The notes: generated by a model from the sequence alone, not told the origin. A stretch of 46,932 bases of DNA from Nostoc sp. FACHB-973 (GCF_014698115.1 NZ_JACJSJ010000065.1:1-46932), one strand, 5' to 3'. Counted from the stretch's first letter, positions 26,507-35,697 are shown. Numbers and translations are program-made.

Positions 26507-27949
26507 ATGTTGGATTTACAAATTTCTACAGCTATAGAAAAAAAAGCTATTGTTATCGGGGGAAGTATTGCCGGACTGTTGACAGCTCAAGTACTGACAA
26601 AGTACTTCGATCGCGTGATAATTATAGAGCGCGATCGCTTTCCTGAACAACCCGAACAACGTCACGGTGTACCCCAAGCTCATCACGCACATATTTTACT
26701 CATCCGGGGTCAGCAGATTTTAGAGCAGCTGTTTCCTGGCATCATCGCAGAATTAACTAATTCAGGGACACCGATTATAGACTCAGTAGCAGATTGTCCT
26801 TGGCTGGGTTTTAACGGTTGGGCACCACGTTTTCCCTCTCATTTAACCAGCTGCGCCTGTAGCCGTAATCTCCTAGAGTGGACTATCCGCCAACGTTTGG
26901 CAGCTAATAATCGTGTTGAATTTGTGCAGGGAGGACAGGTAACTACCTTGCTGTCTAACCCCAACAAAACAACCATTACAGGTGTACAAGTCAGCTTTCG
27001 CAACGAACCTGAAGCAGAAATACTCGCTAATTTAGTCATCGATGCCTCTGGTCGCAATTCTCAAACACCGGAGTGGTTAGAGGAATTGGGTTATGAATCA
27101 CCCCAACAGACAGTTATCAACTCTTTTTTAGGCTACGCCAGCCGCTGGTATCATCCTCCTGAGGGTTTTCAGTCAGATTGGAAGGTTTTGTTGGTCGGGT
27201 CAAAACCACCAAAAGATACTCGTAGTGCTGTGCTTTATCCTGTTGAAGGTAATCGTTGGATTGTCACACTCGCTGGTGTAAGTCGAGATTATCCACCAAC
27301 TGACGAAGCCGGATTTTTCGACTTTGCCCAGAGTTTGCGATCGCCTATTATCTATGAAGCCATAAAAGACGCTCAACCAATCTCGCCTATCTACGCTTAT
27401 AAGCGCACAGAAAATAGCCTGCGTCACTACGAAAAACTTTCTCGATTACCAGAAGGTTTGATAATAGTAGGTGATGCCGTTTGTGCTTTTAATCCCGTCT
27501 ACGGTCAAGGTATGACTACCGCTGCTTTAGGCGCTTTAACTCTGGATGAGTGTTTAAGCAAGCAACTATCTAAGCAATTCAACGGTAATTTAATCGGTTT
27601 GCCACGATATTTTCAAAAGCAACTAAGCAAAACCATTTCTGTACCTTGGTTGATGGCCACAGGCGAGGACTTCCGTTGGCCTGCTACCGAAGGAGGAAAA
27701 CCCGATTTGATTAGCAAATTTATGCAGTTGTATTTCGATCAATTATTACTGCTGCAAGCTGACAGTGGAGAAATTCATCAGCTTTTCTTGGAAGTGATGA
27801 ATTTACTCAAGCCACCCAGCGCATTTTTTCAGCCAGGTATCCTCATGCAGGTTTTAAAGCGGATAATCAATTCACGTCATCAATCTGATGAGTTGATTGA
27901 TGGAGAAAATATTCCCAAATATCAGCCCTTGGTGATTCGTAATTCCTAA
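26507..27949 (+). CDS. FAD-dependent monooxygenase/oxidoreductase (UbiH-like fold)
   Basis: 480 residues. N-terminal dinucleotide-binding motif IVIGGSIAGLLTA (~15-27), then RFPEQPEQRHGVPQAHHAHILLIRG, a block common to a set of bacterial FAD hydroxylases, LVIDASGRNS (mid-domain) and the second FAD motif IIVGDAVCAFNPVYGQGM (~320-337). These fit p-hydroxybenzoate-hydroxylase-type flavoproteins. The C-terminal ~110 residues are helical and less conserved. Substrate unknown; no biosynthetic cluster around it points to one. Monocistronic. Confidence 0.88.
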   Translation: MLDLQISTAIEKKAIVIGGSIAGLLTAQVLTKYFDRVIIIERDRFPEQPEQRHGVPQAHHAHILLIRGQQILEQLFPGIIAELTNSGTPIIDSVADCPWLGFNGWAPRFPSHLTSCACSRNLLEWTIRQRLAANNRVEFVQGGQVTTLLSNPNKTTITGVQVSFRNEPEAEILANLVIDASGRNSQTPEWLEELGYESPQQTVINSFLGYASRWYHPPEGFQSDWKVLLVGSKPPKDTRSAVLYPVEGNRWIVTLAGVSRDYPPTDEAGFFDFAQSLRSPIIYEAIKDAQPISPIYAYKRTENSLRHYEKLSRLPEGLIIVGDAVCAFNPVYGQGMTTAALGALTLDECLSKQLSKQFNGNLIGLPRYFQKQLSKTISVPWLMATGEDFRWPATEGGKPDLISKFMQLYFDQLLLLQADSGEIHQLFLEVMNLLKPPSAFFQPGILMQVLKRIINSRHQSDELIDGENIPKYQPLVIRNS

Positions 27950-28040
27950 TTTCCCACTCCCCATTTTTACAGCCGTTTTCATCTGTTTGAACCACAATCC
28001 TTTGTAGGGGCGCCAAGCTTAGCGCCCCTACCCTATGTTT

Positions 28041-28143
28041 CAATACGCTTGGGTTAAGGAAATTTATTTGTTAAGGCAGGCAGGGGAGGCAGGGGAGGCT
28101 GGCGTTGCAGGGGGAGAGAAAAAAGCTTAACTGAACTCTATTG
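28041..28143. mobile_element. MITE-like element, 18-bp TIR family (copy 1)
   Basis: 103 bp. Left end CAATACGCTTGGGTTAAG (28041-28058), right end CTTAACTGAACTCTATTG (28126-28143). CCCTATGTTT flanks it exactly on both sides (28031-28040, 28144-28153). The interior is G-rich with AGGCAGGGG repeats. Its last ~30 bases match copy 3 at 44229. Confidence 0.88.
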
Positions 28144-28400
28144 CCCTATGTTTTACAGCTATTTTTAGGTAAATAGACCACGCGGCAAGGGCACAGCAGT
28201 GCTGTGCCCCTACGACAGATGTGGTTCAAATACATGAAAACTGCTGTAATTACCTGAAAATTGCTGTAAGAGGATGTTTGTAAAGTCTACTCCTTCTCCC
28301 CACTCCCCACTCCCCACTCCCTTTCCCAAAATATCTCTAATGCCCAATAGCACACCGTCGCAAGTAAGTGTAGCATTGTGACATGATTAGAGCAGGTCAT
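28144..28400. other. Intergenic region ahead of ackA
   Basis: No gene. It has a palindrome of the GGGCACAGCAGTGCTGTGCCC type near 28188-28210 and CCCCACT heptamers near 28298-28320. Upstream of the element, at ~28003-28030, there is a GTAGGGGCGC...GCGCCCCTAC hairpin that may end the transcript of the FAD oxidoreductase. Confidence 0.55.
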
Positions 28401-29618
28401 ATGAAGATATTGGTGCTAAACGCTGGTTCGAGTAGCCAAAAGAGTTGTCTGTATGAAATTGCAGATGAGGCTCTCCCCACCCAAGCACCCCAACCTCTTT
28501 GGGAAGGGAAAGTTAACTGGACTCAAGACAAGGGTGTGGCAGAAGTTGAGGTGAAAACTGCTACGGGTGCAAAGCTGCAAGAATCAATTCCTGGTGACTC
28601 TCCACAAGCACACCTCACCTATATGCTCAATACACTGACTAGCGGTGCTACCAAAGTAATTAATCAGTTGTCAGAAATCGATTTGGTGGGACATCGTGTA
28701 GTACATGGTGGACAAGATTACCGAGAAAGTGTGGTAATTACGGAGGATGTCAAAAAGGCGATCGCTAATCTATCTAACCTAGCTCCAGAACACAATCCTA
28801 GCGCTTTGGCAGGCATAGAAGCAATTGAAAACATCTTAGAAGAAGTTACCCAAGTTGCAGTTTTTGATACAGCATTTCATAGCACTCTCCCCGAAGCAGT
28901 AGCAATTTATCCCGGCCCCTATGAATGGGTAGACCAAGGTATCCGCCGCTATGGCTTTCATGGTATCAGTCACCAATACTGTTCTGGTCGTGCTGCCCAA
29001 ATTCTCGGTAAAGATTTGGGATCTCTACGATTAATCACCTGTCATCTCGGCAACGGTTGTTCTTTGGCAGCGGTTAAAAACGGTCGCAGTATTGATACTA
29101 GTATGGGATTCACACCTTTGGAAGGATTGATGATGGGCAGTCGTTCTGGATCAATAGATCCGGGGATTTTGATTCACTTGTTGCGGTACTGTGATTACTC
29201 TATAGAAAAGTTAGATTGTATACTCAATAAAGCTTCTGGATTGCGAGGAATTTCGGGTATATCTAGTGATATGCGTGAGGTGACAAAAGCGATCGCCCAA
29301 GGCAACACCCGCGCTAAACTAGCGTGGGATATGTACGTCCATCGCCTGCGTTCTGGTATCGGTGCAATGCTGACCAGTTTGGGGGGATTAGATGCTTTGG
29401 TGTTCACCGCAGGCGTGGGTGAAAACTCACCAGGAATTCGCCAAGCCGCCTGTGAAGCTTTGGGATTTTTGGGATTAAAAATAGACCTGGAAAAAAATCA
29501 ACAGCAGCCAGTTGATGAAGATATTGCCACAGACGACTCAGCAGTGAGAGTATTAGTAATACATACTAAAGAAGATTGGGCGATCGCTCAACAATCTTGG
29601 CAACTATTCAAAAAGTAA
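28401..29618 (+). CDS. ackA: Acetate kinase
   Basis: 405 residues from the ATG at 28401, which gives the family-typical MKILVLNAGSSSQK; an in-frame ATG 18 bases earlier lacks a ribosome site. It interconverts acetate + ATP and acetyl phosphate + ADP. ASKHA-fold motifs are intact: NAGSSS, GHRVVHGG, FDTAFHSTLPE, CHLGNGCSLAAV, GLMMGSRSGSIDP and FTAGVGENSPGIR. No pta gene is adjacent. Monocistronic. Confidence 0.97.
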   Translation: MKILVLNAGSSSQKSCLYEIADEALPTQAPQPLWEGKVNWTQDKGVAEVEVKTATGAKLQESIPGDSPQAHLTYMLNTLTSGATKVINQLSEIDLVGHRVVHGGQDYRESVVITEDVKKAIANLSNLAPEHNPSALAGIEAIENILEEVTQVAVFDTAFHSTLPEAVAIYPGPYEWVDQGIRRYGFHGISHQYCSGRAAQILGKDLGSLRLITCHLGNGCSLAAVKNGRSIDTSMGFTPLEGLMMGSRSGSIDPGILIHLLRYCDYSIEKLDCILNKASGLRGISGISSDMREVTKAIAQGNTRAKLAWDMYVHRLRSGIGAMLTSLGGLDALVFTAGVGENSPGIRQAACEALGFLGLKIDLEKNQQQPVDEDIATDDSAVRVLVIHTKEDWAIAQQSWQLFKK

Positions 29619-29675
29619 CACAAAACAAAAACCCCCATTTCTCCCTATCCCCCTCACTCTTTCTTGTACAGACGC

Positions 29676-29790
29676 GATTCATCGCGTCTCTCCCCTATGA
29701 TTCATCGCGTCTCTCCCCTATGATTCATCGCGTCTCTCCCCTAGGATTCATCGCGTCTCTCCCCTAGGATTCATCGCGTCTCTACCCTAC
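29676..29790. repeat. Five tandem 23-bp repeats
   Basis: Unit GATTCATCGCGTCTCTCCCC plus TAT or TAG, five times without gaps; the last unit is slightly changed (CTCTACCCTAC). The first unit is preceded by GACGC, making ACGCGATTCATCGCGT, half of a common Nostoc palindrome. The array ends inside the stop region of the serine hydrolase gene. Confidence 0.9.
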
Positions 29791-30806
29791 GGCACATTGC
29801 TAACTTTTGCTTGTTCAAAATAGCCATACACCACTTGAGATACTTGACGAATAAAATCTCTTGCTCTCAGGTCATTATTTGGTCTTGTCACAAAAATTCC
29901 TGCCAAATAACGCTTACCTGAAGGCGTTTGAATAATACCCGCATCACCCAATACAAAACGCAAAGTTCCTGTTTTGTGAGCTATCTTTGCACCAGAACCT
30001 AAACCAGATGGAAGCAATTTTCTATTGTGACAACCATACATAATACCTAGAACTTGAGACTGACTTTGAGCAGAAAGTAGCTGATTATTTACCATCAAAG
30101 CTGAAAGTCTTACTAAGTCTTTGGCACTAGTTTTATTAGTTCCATTGAAGTCCCCCAACATTCGATGGAGGGCAGTACTTTGCAATCCCCAAGTGCGAAA
30201 CCGTTGATTTAATTTAGCAATTCCACCCAAGCGAGCAATAATCATATTTGTCGCAGTGTTATCACTAATAGTCATCATCATCGTTGCAGTTTTTAACACA
30301 CTAAACTTGCTTCCCGTCCGCATATATTGCATGTTACCGGAACCGCCAACGACGTATTTACGCTGCATCACTAAAGTTTCGTTTAGCTTGATTCTTCCTG
30401 CATCAACTTCCTGAAATAAAGCAATTAAAATTGGGTACTTGATCGTACTAGCGGCGGGGAAAGCTTTATTTCCGTTAAAATTTATATAGTCTCCTGTTTC
30501 CAAGTCCATAAAAAATATTCCAGGAGTCAGGAATTTATACCGAGAAACTAATTTACTAATTGGAGTTTTTAGTTCTGATATCTCGCGTCCTAAAGTAACT
30601 ACACCAGTGAAATTAGATGTATTTGTTGGATTAACAAGATTGCTAGGAACTGGGGGAATAAATTGAAGTGGCGGTAATGGTAAATTTGATTGATTTCTAT
30701 TCCAGCCGTCAGACGAGACAACTTTATTACTATTAGGATTTGCTTTTACTGGTGACGAAAGCAGAAGAATACTAATGAGGCTAAGTAAAAACCAGCGTAG
30801 TTTCAT
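29787..30806 (-). CDS. Exported serine hydrolase, class A beta-lactamase family
   Basis: 339 residues with a Sec signal peptide (1-22, ending VKA). Catalytic motifs of the penicillin-binding/beta-lactamase fold: S120-T-I-K123, S181-D-N183 and K278-T-G280. The omega loop, where class A beta-lactamases carry Glu166 for deacylation, reads LGDFNGTNKTSAKDL and shows no Glu. It is therefore more likely a peptidoglycan-interacting hydrolase or a very slow lactamase than a resistance enzyme. Location: periplasm. The last codons abut the 23-bp repeat array. Confidence 0.88.
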   Translation of the reverse strand: MKLRWFLLSLISILLLSSPVKANPNSNKVVSSDGWNRNQSNLPLPPLQFIPPVPSNLVNPTNTSNFTGVVTLGREISELKTPISKLVSRYKFLTPGIFFMDLETGDYINFNGNKAFPAASTIKYPILIALFQEVDAGRIKLNETLVMQRKYVVGGSGNMQYMRTGSKFSVLKTATMMMTISDNTATNMIIARLGGIAKLNQRFRTWGLQSTALHRMLGDFNGTNKTSAKDLVRLSALMVNNQLLSAQSQSQVLGIMYGCHNRKLLPSGLGSGAKIAHKTGTLRFVLGDAGIIQTPSGKRYLAGIFVTRPNNDLRARDFIRQVSQVVYGYFEQAKVSNVP

Positions 30807-31421
30807 GTATGATTGCCAAATTACTCTTAGATTTACCTACAAGAATTTTCCAGTAAGAAAAATAAAATCAGGACATGCAAGATGATAGTCAATAAAATAT
30901 CTGATGTCAAGATTTATGAATAAAGACTCAAAAATAGTTCCATCGATATAAATGAAAAGTTAGTTGATTCAATTTAGAGTGATTTAGATAACATTAATTT
31001 TCAAAATAGGCTTTAAAGTTAATACTTGTAGTAGAAACATTGACAAAATAGCTTCGTGGAATTTGATTCGATACACTTGGTCATGCGTCCTGTGTGTGTG
31101 TGTTAGCCCTGAGAATATTCGCCTCAATTGCTGTAAGCCAGAAAAATTAATTTGCGTAGGCTGGGTTGAGGAACGAAACCCAGCATTTTCGGGCATTTAT
31201 TGGATTTCACATATGCTAAGCCCAACCACAATTATCCTTAATCCAAGCGTATTGCTTTATAAATAGCCTCTCAGCACTGAGTATGACAGGGTATTGTAGC
31301 GCTTTTTCTAAAAATCAGGAAGTTGTTGAAAAAAACTTCACCTAATTGACTCTTATTTTCTAATTGGTGAATTTATTCTCAAATTCTCAGTTGATTGAGT
31401 GAAGACAAATAAGATGTTAAT

Positions 31422-31528
31422 TACAGCAGAATTCAGAGTTCAGAGTTCACAATTCAGCAGTAAAACGCGCTTTATATCTGGGTAACAGACGAATTGTTGT
31501 GTACCTCACTAATTTTAAATCTGCTGTA
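31422..31528 (-). repeat. Dispersed repeat with TACAGCAGA ends (copy 2)
   Basis: Inverse of the copy at 15144-15257. Ends TACAGCAGA and TCTGCTGTA; the shared core read on the - strand includes GTACACAACAATTCGTCTG, TTACCCAG and GTTTTACT, and carries decayed TGAACTC units. Confidence 0.78.
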
Positions 31529-31571
31529 TTCCTTTTTTGTGATTACCAGAATAGGAATGATATGACAACTC

Positions 31572-31667
31572 ATATCATGTCCGGTAAAAGACTTATTATT
31601 TGGGGTGACGCGGGGACGCTCTTACGCGGAGAGATTTTAATGATAAGTGATTAGCCGGACATGATAT
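31572..31667. mobile_element. 96-bp inverted-repeat element just upstream of the RTX gene
   Basis: Perfect 13-bp arms ATATCATGTCCGG (31572-31584) and complement (31655-31667), extended imperfectly inward by TAA and ACTTAT. It has no gene and no clear target duplication. Its right end lies 33 bp before the start codon at 31700, so it forms part of that gene's leader or promoter. Confidence 0.65.
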
Positions 31668-31699
31668 CAAATACTACTTTTGCTATAAGGAAATCTCAA

Positions 31700-34489
31700 A
31701 TGGCTACTACAATTTTGACAGTGAATTCCACAGCCGATCAAAATGATGGCAGTACTACTAATGGCTTATCTCTGCGGGATGCGATTATAATTGCCAATGC
31801 AAACCCGAATACTGACTATGAAATCCACTTAACAGGAGGAGCAACTTACAACCTAACATCGAACGGGATTAATGAAGATAATGCCCTCACCGGAGATTTA
31901 GATATTAAAAGTCGCAATAATGTACTTTATATTGTGGCAGTGGGTGGGAAAGCAACTATTGATGCTTCCGGTTTATTAAATAGCGATCGCGTCTTTGATG
32001 TACTAACTGGAGGAGAATTAAGCTTACAGAATTTAGTAGTCAAAGGAGGAGCGGTTTCAGGTGAAGATGGTGGAGGAATTAAAGTTGCTTCGGCAGGCTT
32101 TTTGGACTTATACAATACGACAGTCAGTAACAATAGTGCAGAGAATGGAGGTGGTATCTACAACGCCGGCGATGCCTACCTGCGTAATGGCAGTACGGTT
32201 AGTAACAATAGCGTCAGTGGATTGGTTCCGGATGGTGGTGGTATAAGTAATGCTGGCACATTGACTGTGATTGACTCCACAATTAGTAATAATAATGGTG
32301 CTACTTATGGTGGTGGTATATACAACACTCAAACACTTACCTTAATCAATACGACGGTGAGTGGCAATACTGCTAATACAGGCGGTGGGATAAACAACAA
32401 ATTTAGTAATGCTTCAGCCGCCTTAGTCAATACTACAGTCAGTGGTAATAGTGCGAGTTTGGGTGGTGCTGGTGGTGTAAGTAACGACAGTGGAATAATT
32501 AATCTATTGAACAGTACCGTTACTAATAACACTTTTTCCGGCATTCTGGGTTATGCCGGCGGAGTTAGTAATAGCGGCGGGACAGTAAATCTCAAGAACA
32601 CCATTGTAGCTGGAAATTTTTCTCTTGATAACAGATTATATTCATACCCCGATCTTTCTGGCACATTCAATGGCAATAATAACAACCTAATCGGCAACTT
32701 AACTGGTGCTAAAGGCACTGTCGGCACGGGTACAGATATTGTCAACCCTAACCCCGGACTTGGGCCTTTACAAAATAATGGCGGACTCACCCTTACCCAT
32801 GCCCTCCTGACTGGTAGCCCAGCCATTAACGCCGGCAACAACAACTTGATTCCTGTCGATACACAAGACCTTGACAACGATGGCGACACTTCAGAAGCCA
32901 TTCCCTACGACCAACGAGGCTTGACGCGGCTTGTTGGCGCTAAAGTTGATATTGGCGCATTTGAAGTACAAGCAGCCGCCTTACCAACCCTCAGCATCAA
33001 CGATATTAGCGTGACCGAAGGCAATACAGGTACAACCAACGCCACCTTTACTGTCACTCTCTCCGCCGCTAGTACCTCTGCTGTCACAGTTAATTATGCT
33101 ACCGCTAACGGCACAGCTACATCTGGCAGCGATTACACCGCCAGCACTGGTACATTAACCTTCAACCCCGGAAATATCAGTAAAACTCTCACTGTTGCTG
33201 TTGCTGGGGATACAATATTTGAACCGAACGAAACCTTCTTCCTCAACCTCAGCAACGCCACTAACGCCACCATTGCCGATAATCAAGCACTGGGAACCAT
33301 AGTCAATGATGATGCGAATCTTCCCAATCTCTCTATTAATGACATCACCGTTGTCGAAGGGCAAACCCCGCAAGCTGTCTTAACTGTCAGCCTCAGCAGT
33401 GCATCTAGTCAACCAGTCACAGTTAACTACACTACAACCCCAGGTACTGCCACTGCCAATACGGACTATACTAGCCGCAATGGTACTTTAACTTTTGCTG
33501 CTAACACTACCACTGCCACAATTACTGTTCCCATCCTGAATGATAATCTCAGCGAAGCCAACGAAACTTTTAGTGTTAACCTTTCTAGCCCTAGCAATGC
33601 AACTTTACAAAAAGCCACTGGAACTGTCACCATCACTGACACCTTACAAGCTAGTACCACAACAACCTTAGCTGATGGGATCGAAAATTTAACTCTGATT
33701 GGAACCAGCAATATTAACGGCACTGGCAATAGTGGCAATAATATATTGACGGGTAATAGTGGCAATAATATTCTCGCTGGTGGTACGGGGGATGATACTT
33801 ATGCATTCAATGCTTCCACCCCATTAGGTAGCGATCGCATTCAAGAAATTACCACAGGTGGGAATGATACTCTCAACTTTGGCGGTACTAGTACAGATGT
33901 ACGGGTAAATTTAGGTATCACTACCACCCAGACAGTCAACAGTAACTTGAAGTTGACCCTATCTGCGAATAATGTAATTGAAAATGCGGTTGGTGGTAAT
34001 GGAAGCGATCGCCTGATTGGTAATACCCTCAACAATACGCTGAATGGGGGTAGTGGCAATGATGTGTTAACAGGTAGAAGCGGCGCAGATACTTTGATTG
34101 GCGGGGCGGGAAATGATATTCTTTCTGGTGGGAGTGATAGCGATCGCTTTTGGTATGGTAGCGGACGAGCTTTTAGTAGTAACGATTTCGGCAACGATAC
34201 CCTGACTGACTTTAGCTCTGGAAGCGACAAGGTGGTGTTGAGTAAACAGACTTTTACTGCTTTGAGTAGTGTTGTCAGTTATGGGTTGAGTCAAGTTTCT
34301 GATTTTACGACTGTAGAGGATGATAATTTAGCTGCAACTAGTACAGCATTCTTGGTTTACAGTGCCAGTAGTGGCAGTCTTTACTATAACCAAAATGGTA
34401 GTGCTGCTGGATTTGGTACTGGTGCAGAGTTTGCTAATTTCCTGAATTTGCCTAGTTTGACTGCTGCTGATTTTGCGATCGTTGCTTGA
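31700..34489 (+). CDS. Secreted beta-helix / Calx-beta / RTX calcium-binding protein
   Basis: 929 residues from the ATG at 31700 (AAGGA 8 bases before); a longer frame starts inside the inverted repeat. N-terminus TVNSTADQNDG...LSLRDAI is the CSLREA-type start of polymorphic surface proteins. A right-handed beta-helix follows (~60-330, Asn/Gly-rich turns NNSA-NGGGI), then two Calx-beta domains (~425-535 and ~538-645), and RTX nonapeptides (GGxGxDxLx type, ~665-820: GGSGNDVLTGRSGADTLIGGAGND). The C-terminal ~100 residues are the usual uncleaved type I secretion signal region. Likely secreted in a calcium-dependent folded form and acting at the cell surface or in the sheath. No transporter gene nearby. 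Confidence 0.93.
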   Translation: MATTILTVNSTADQNDGSTTNGLSLRDAIIIANANPNTDYEIHLTGGATYNLTSNGINEDNALTGDLDIKSRNNVLYIVAVGGKATIDASGLLNSDRVFDVLTGGELSLQNLVVKGGAVSGEDGGGIKVASAGFLDLYNTTVSNNSAENGGGIYNAGDAYLRNGSTVSNNSVSGLVPDGGGISNAGTLTVIDSTISNNNGATYGGGIYNTQTLTLINTTVSGNTANTGGGINNKFSNASAALVNTTVSGNSASLGGAGGVSNDSGIINLLNSTVTNNTFSGILGYAGGVSNSGGTVNLKNTIVAGNFSLDNRLYSYPDLSGTFNGNNNNLIGNLTGAKGTVGTGTDIVNPNPGLGPLQNNGGLTLTHALLTGSPAINAGNNNLIPVDTQDLDNDGDTSEAIPYDQRGLTRLVGAKVDIGAFEVQAAALPTLSINDISVTEGNTGTTNATFTVTLSAASTSAVTVNYATANGTATSGSDYTASTGTLTFNPGNISKTLTVAVAGDTIFEPNETFFLNLSNATNATIADNQALGTIVNDDANLPNLSINDITVVEGQTPQAVLTVSLSSASSQPVTVNYTTTPGTATANTDYTSRNGTLTFAANTTTATITVPILNDNLSEANETFSVNLSSPSNATLQKATGTVTITDTLQASTTTTLADGIENLTLIGTSNINGTGNSGNNILTGNSGNNILAGGTGDDTYAFNASTPLGSDRIQEITTGGNDTLNFGGTSTDVRVNLGITTTQTVNSNLKLTLSANNVIENAVGGNGSDRLIGNTLNNTLNGGSGNDVLTGRSGADTLIGGAGNDILSGGSDSDRFWYGSGRAFSSNDFGNDTLTDFSSGSDKVVLSKQTFTALSSVVSYGLSQVSDFTTVEDDNLAATSTAFLVYSASSGSLYYNQNGSAAGFGTGAEFANFLNLPSLTAADFAIVA

Positions 34490-34634
34490 TAAGCTGAAAA
34501 ACATCTAAATTGCATAATCGGATTAAAGCACACTCTTGTGGGGTGGGCCGAAAAGCCCGCCCTAATTATGCAAGTTAAATGCGGAACAGCTTACTAACCT
34601 TAATAGAGTTAAGTTAAAGGCAATTCAAAGTAGG

Positions 34635-34667
34635 AGAACCTCAGTTTTTTGAAGAAACCGAGGTTCT
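34635..34667 (+). terminator. Terminator-like hairpin downstream of the RTX gene
   Basis: 13-bp stem AGAACCTCAGTTT/AAACCGAGGTTCT with one G-U pair and a 7-nt loop, about 145 bp after the stop. Only a weak T-rich tail follows. Confidence 0.5.
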
Positions 34668-34815
34668 TGATTTGTGCTGATCTCAACTGTATTTTCTCAT
34701 AGACGATATTCAAAAGAGCGGTTTCAAGTATGGAGGAAGACAGCCCAACTCTCGAAGACGTACTCGTGTTCGGGTAGGGGAAAGGTGAGTACTCGGACGA
34801 CATTACTTGATAGGT

Positions 34816-34844
34816 CTGTCGAAAGGTAAATGAACTTTCGACAG
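34816..34844. repeat. Perfect 10-bp hairpin
   Basis: CTGTCGAAAG and its complement CTTTCGACAG separated by 9 bases. There is no T-run and no adjacent gene; role unknown. Confidence 0.6.
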
Positions 34845-35050
34845 TACCACTCACATGATAATTGTGTTTTAATGAACATAGAGATAGATTGTCATGCTCG
34901 ATACCAAAACAGCAGAATTACTCACTGTTGTAGTCGAGGAAGCTCAGATTGAGTCAAATCAGAATTGAGAAAAGTTATTTACCGACGAAAATGCAATTCA
35001 TCTTTTCATTCAGCAGCACCGCTGTTCTAAAACACTTTTGGAAAAACTGT

Positions 35051-35416
35051 ATGAATCATTCATTGATAGTTAAACCAGGGCTACTACTTAGTATGGTGAT
35101 AATAGAATTCCTCAATTATTCTCCCGTACAAGCAGGCGTCAGGGAGACGATACCTCCAGGGCGAACGCAGCTAGAACAACAAAGTAAACAGTTAGCAAAA
35201 CAACAATCTTCTCAACAACTATGGCAACAATTTCGACGCCAGCAAGATGAAGTCAGACTACAACAACAACAGCGGATTGAACAATTTCGTCTCCAAAATC
35301 AACTAAGACAACAACAAAAGTTGGGACAACCTACTACAATGGACCAACTAAGACAACAACAAAGACAGGAAATGGATACATTTAAACTTCAACAACAATT
35401 TAGACAACAGCAGTAA
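35051..35416 (+). CDS. Gln-rich exported protein of unknown function
   Basis: 121 residues from the ATG at 35051, chosen because it places a signal peptide at the start (hydrophobic LLLSMVIIEF, likely cleavage after VQA near residue 28). An in-frame ATG farther up (34991) is possible. The mature part is extremely Gln/Arg-rich with LRQQQ, FRLQ and LQQQFRQQQ units and should form a coiled coil. I recognise no family. Gene boundaries are less certain than for its neighbours. Confidence 0.6.
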   Translation: MNHSLIVKPGLLLSMVIIEFLNYSPVQAGVRETIPPGRTQLEQQSKQLAKQQSSQQLWQQFRRQQDEVRLQQQQRIEQFRLQNQLRQQQKLGQPTTMDQLRQQQRQEMDTFKLQQQFRQQQ

Positions 35417-35537
35417 AGCTGATGTTGTCTAAATTGTTGACCTAACGCTATTGTGGCAGTAAAAATCCATTTGAAAAACGATTGCGACAAATGGATTGGT
35501 CACACCCCACGATTTTGCGCTATTCCAACAGATGTAG

Positions 35538-35564
35538 TAGAGACGTTGCAATGCAACGTCTCTA
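35538..35564. repeat. Perfect palindrome TAGAGACGTTGCA-A-complement
   Basis: 13-bp arms around one base, a dispersed Nostoc-type palindrome. Its right edge (CGTCTCTACC) was duplicated by the adjoining element at 35567. Confidence 0.8.
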
Positions 35565-35566
35565 CC

Positions 35567-35697
35567 CAATACAGTTCGGTTAAGGTTTTTTGATCAAAAT
35601 TCTACATAACAAAGACAAGGGTAAATCGCCGTCAAGACAAAGAATTGATTGTTGTCTTGACGGCGATTTACCCTTGTCTCTTAACCGAACAGTATTG
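35567..35697. mobile_element. MITE-like element, 18-bp TIR family (copy 2), with a 27-bp internal hairpin
   Basis: 131 bp. Left end CAATACAGTTCGGTTAAG (35567-35584), right end CTTAACCGAACAGTATTG (35680-35697), one mismatch. CGTCTCTACC flanks both sides (35557-35566, 35698-35707). The interior is unrelated to the other copies and holds a perfect 27-bp inverted repeat (35614-35640 and 35652-35678) with an 11-nt loop. Confidence 0.88.

Larger units (their letters stand above)
30807..31699. other. Long intergenic region with repeats, upstream of the RTX protein gene
   Basis: No credible gene. It contains a GCTGGGTT...AACCCAGC hairpin (~31159-31183), an end of the 18-bp TIR family (CTTAATCCAAGCGTATTG at ~31237-31254) without visible partner, the TACAGCAGA repeat at 31422-31528 and the inverted-repeat element at 31572-31667. 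AAGGA near 31687-31691 is the ribosome site of the gene at 31700. Confidence 0.6.
34490..35050. other. Intergenic region, no confident gene
   Basis: It contains a dispersed CTTGTGGGGTGGGCC...GCCCGCCC repeat (34531-34563), a terminator-like hairpin and a second perfect hairpin at 34816-34844. A 24-codon frame starting at ~34893 lacks support. Confidence 0.5.

Noticed and set aside
29676..29790. Possible CRISPR array
   Set aside because: The 23-bp units follow each other without spacers, so it is a tandem repeat.
31063..31266. 67-codon + frame upstream of the RTX gene
   Set aside because: Passes through a hairpin repeat and a TIR-like end; no ribosome site.
34609..34854. 81-codon - frame after the RTX gene
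   Set aside because: Overlaps two hairpins; composition not protein-like.
34893..34967. 24-codon + frame MLDTKTAELL...
   Set aside because: Too short and without ribosome site or partner genes; considered as a leader peptide but nothing supports it.
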